This document shows, in pieces, positions 16,300 to 17,326 of a stretch of DNA of 17,326 bases (position 1 is its first letter; the number at the start of each line of letters is the position of its first letter). The DNA is from a candidate division TM6 bacterium UASB124 (GTDB taxonomy: Bacteria; Dependentiae; Babeliae; Babeliales; RVW-14), in contig LDIV01000005.1 in the NCBI GenBank assembly GCA_001468855.1, positions 1-17,326 of the forward strand. Direction: 5' to 3'. The notes under the pieces were generated by a model, which had not been told where the DNA came from, made no database searches, and was given only the letters and a program-made list of their open reading frames with translations. Made by a program: the position numbers and the translations under genes.

Positions 16300-16806
16300 T
16301 CATGTAAAAATCTGCGCGCAAATACGTTTGACACTGATTGGCATGTTTATCTCTTGTATCACCGCATCATGGTCAAACCAACGGGCATCGTTTATTTCTC
16401 GTTCAGCCATAACGATATCTTCATTTTCGGCAACAGTAAGATAAATAAAATCAAAATGCATATGTTCAACATCTTTAGCAGTTGCCGGAATATGTTCATG
16501 TAAAATGCAATATGGCGTAGGCATTTGACGCTCTCTATCATTATTAGTCGACACGATCTGTAACGGTATAGATGTATCAACAAGCGTTACCCTAACGCCT
16601 GTTTCTTCAAAAATTTCACGTATGGCAGCATTATGAGGCAACTCATTAGCATCAAGATGGCCGCCAGGCGGTAACCACATACCAAGCTTTTTATGAAAAA
16701 TAAGCAAAACCTTATTTCTTGCTTTATTTAAGATAAAACCCGTTGCCGTAAAATCATTACGCATTGTCGTTTGCATTGTCTCACCATTAACTGAAAGAGT
16801 GTTCAT
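16300..16806 (-). CDS. NUDIX hydrolase
   Basis: NUDIX proteins split nucleoside diphosphates linked to another group, often to clean up damaged or signalling nucleotides. The Nudix box is complete, GGHLDANELPHNAAI then REIFEETGV, fitting G-x5-E-x7-RE-x2-EE-x-G, preceded by the usual KLGMWLPPGGH strand. With the ATG at 16806 the product has 168 residues. A GTG at 16854 would add 16 residues (MRRLAQVF onward), but an extended -10 (TGCTATACT, 16831-16823) lies between it and the ATG, which suggests transcription starts downstream of the GTG. The ATG at 16776 has the better ribosome site (GGTGAG) and is also possible. The exact substrate cannot be read from the sequence. It is divergent from the histidine-phosphatase-like gene and converges on the secreted gene ending at 16252. 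Confidence 0.9.
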   Translation of the reverse strand: MNTLSVNGETMQTTMRNDFTATGFILNKARNKVLLIFHKKLGMWLPPGGHLDANELPHNAAIREIFEETGVRVTLVDTSIPLQIVSTNNDRERQMPTPYCILHEHIPATAKDVEHMHFDFIYLTVAENEDIVMAEREINDARWFDHDAVIQEINMPISVKRICAQIFT

Positions 16807-16817
16807 ATTGTTATTTT

Positions 16818-16842
16818 GCACAAGTATAGCAAATACTTGTGC
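16818..16842. promoter_or_regulatory. Perfect palindrome in the divergent promoter, candidate operator
   Basis: The arms GCACAAGTAT (16818-16827) and ATACTTGTGC (16833-16842) are exact inverted repeats with a 5-base spacer (AGCAA). The site overlaps the extended -10 of the minus-strand NUDIX gene (TATACT at 16828-16823) and the proposed -35 of the plus-strand gene (TTGTGC at 16837-16842). That placement fits a dimeric regulator acting on both genes. No regulator gene is in the window. A chance 10-bp-arm palindrome is uncommon but possible in an AT-rich genome. Confidence 0.6.
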
Positions 16843-16866
16843 CAGCCGCCTCACTTAAAATATAAT
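16837..16866 (+). promoter_or_regulatory. Promoter of the histidine-phosphatase-like gene
   Basis: A perfect TATAAT at 16861-16866 lies 18 bases after TTGTGC (16837-16842), a weak -35. The ATG at 16906 follows, with a strong GGGGGAG ribosome site just before it. Confidence 0.55.
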
Positions 16867-16905
16867 GACTATAATTATTAAAAAAAGAAACGCGGGGGGA
16901 GTGTC

Positions 16906-17211
16906 ATGAAAATCATTACGTATTGGACTTTATTTGTATTGTCGTTATTTTTTTGGTCTTCTGTGTATTCTATGAACCACTCTGAAGATATTTTCTTTGT
17001 ACGTCATGGACATTCATATAAAGGCTCCATTATCGCCTACAATGAAAACTTAAATACGATACGGCACGAATGCAACAAGAACCACTATAGAATTGGTATG
17101 GTCACATTTGAGCAATCTCAAGGAAACAAAACGAAAGGTTTTATTAAAAATCTCTTCATTCTTGAGAAATATAAAGATTATAACCTTGCACCCGACCTTA
17201 TTGTAACGTGA
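16906..17211 (+). CDS. Secreted histidine phosphatase-like protein, N-terminal fragment
   Basis: The 101-residue product has a signal peptide (MKII, hydrophobic run TLFVLSLFFWSS, cut after VYS, mature start MNHSED) followed by DIFFVRHGHSY, the catalytic RHG motif of the histidine phosphatase (phosphoglycerate mutase-like) superfamily; the His in RHG is the expected phospho-acceptor. Family members normally run to over 180 residues, so this is truncated. The frame ends at TGA (17209-17211) after DLIVT, exactly where the family has a Ser in the next motif (IVTS...R-C-T). The ribosome site GGGGGAG is strong and a TATAAT lies upstream, so expression signals look intact. Without the later His and other active-site residues the fragment is probably inactive. 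It is a broken gene, or a genuine short form; a sequencing error is also possible. Confidence 0.75.
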   Translation: MKIITYWTLFVLSLFFWSSVYSMNHSEDIFFVRHGHSYKGSIIAYNENLNTIRHECNKNHYRIGMVTFEQSQGNKTKGFIKNLFILEKYKDYNLAPDLIVT

Positions 17212-17326
17212 GTTCGGAGTTGTCAAAAACAATCAATAAGACCATCTGATCGCAGATTGCATTTGATCGATAGTTTTTTCCACGAAATGAATAAGCAACA
17301 AGACCTGCAATTAGGTTTACAAAAAA
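17212..17326 (+). pseudogene. Continuation of the histidine phosphatase frame after the TGA
   Basis: Directly after the TGA the same frame stays open to the window end (38 codons) and reads VRSCQKQSI, then later LHLIDSFFHEMN. The first string fits the family motif that follows the missing Ser (S-x-x-R-C-x-x-T), and the second recalls the LxE-x-N block found after it. So TCA to TGA, one base change, would explain the break. The end is not seen. Confidence 0.6.

Noticed and set aside
16807..16854. GTG start of the NUDIX gene at 16854
   Set aside because: The extended -10 and palindrome lie downstream of it, and the added residues do not match the family; not fully excluded.
17209..17211. TGA read as an amino acid (alternative genetic code)
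   Set aside because: TGA is used as a stop at 2627-2629, and no other gene in the window has an in-frame TGA.

Overview
The window looks like a piece of an AT-rich genome from a host-associated bacterium. The best guess is a member of Candidatus Dependentiae (TM6), inferred from style rather than from any marker gene. The clues are three ordinary bacterial housekeeping genes (a PIN-PhoH ATPase, cytidylate kinase cmk and mismatch-repair mutS) set among many genes for secreted proteins of unknown function, several with eukaryote-like parts: tectonin repeats, a MIR domain, a PPP-type Ser/Thr phosphatase and basic nuclear-localisation-like stretches. No rRNA, tRNA or CRISPR array was found.

Layout, left to right. 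1-189 is a leader region with no clear gene. A PIN-PhoH gene (190-1662, +) ends in a hairpin terminator. Next come three tandem plus-strand genes for secreted proteins (1823-5295); the outer two look like diverged paralogues, and the middle one is a tectonin/MIR lectin-like protein that shares the tail of the first. They meet cmk (5292-5972, -) tail to tail with a 4-base overlap. Upstream of cmk on the same strand is a secreted, charged, coiled-coil-like protein (6003-6896, -) with a good TTGACA promoter. The stretch 6897-7882 holds that promoter, short AT-rich repeats, two perfect hairpins and a decayed IS30-family transposase (7202-7670, -) with internal losses and a frameshift.

mutS (7883-10534, +) converges on a secreted PPP-family phosphatase (10612-12147, -) across a shared hairpin terminator. 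Behind it lies a 666-residue Ser/Thr-rich secreted protein with an internal repeat of about 66 residues (12349-14349, -). The two minus-strand genes share a 13-base promoter core, the same type of signal-peptide end (Asn-Cys-x-Gly-Met) and a similar Ser/Thr linker, so they look like a co-regulated pair of exported, possibly host-directed proteins. A further secreted protein (14693-16252, +) has a possible TraB/ChaN-like active-site layout and a C-terminal tail with two basic clusters. The right edge has a NUDIX hydrolase (-) and a secreted histidine-phosphatase fragment (+) diverging from a compact region centred on a perfect 10-bp-arm palindrome. The phosphatase frame is cut by one TGA, after which the same frame stays open to the window end.

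The housekeeping calls are firm. Functions for the secreted proteins are mostly unknown, and the idea that they act on a host is inference from signal peptides and domain types.
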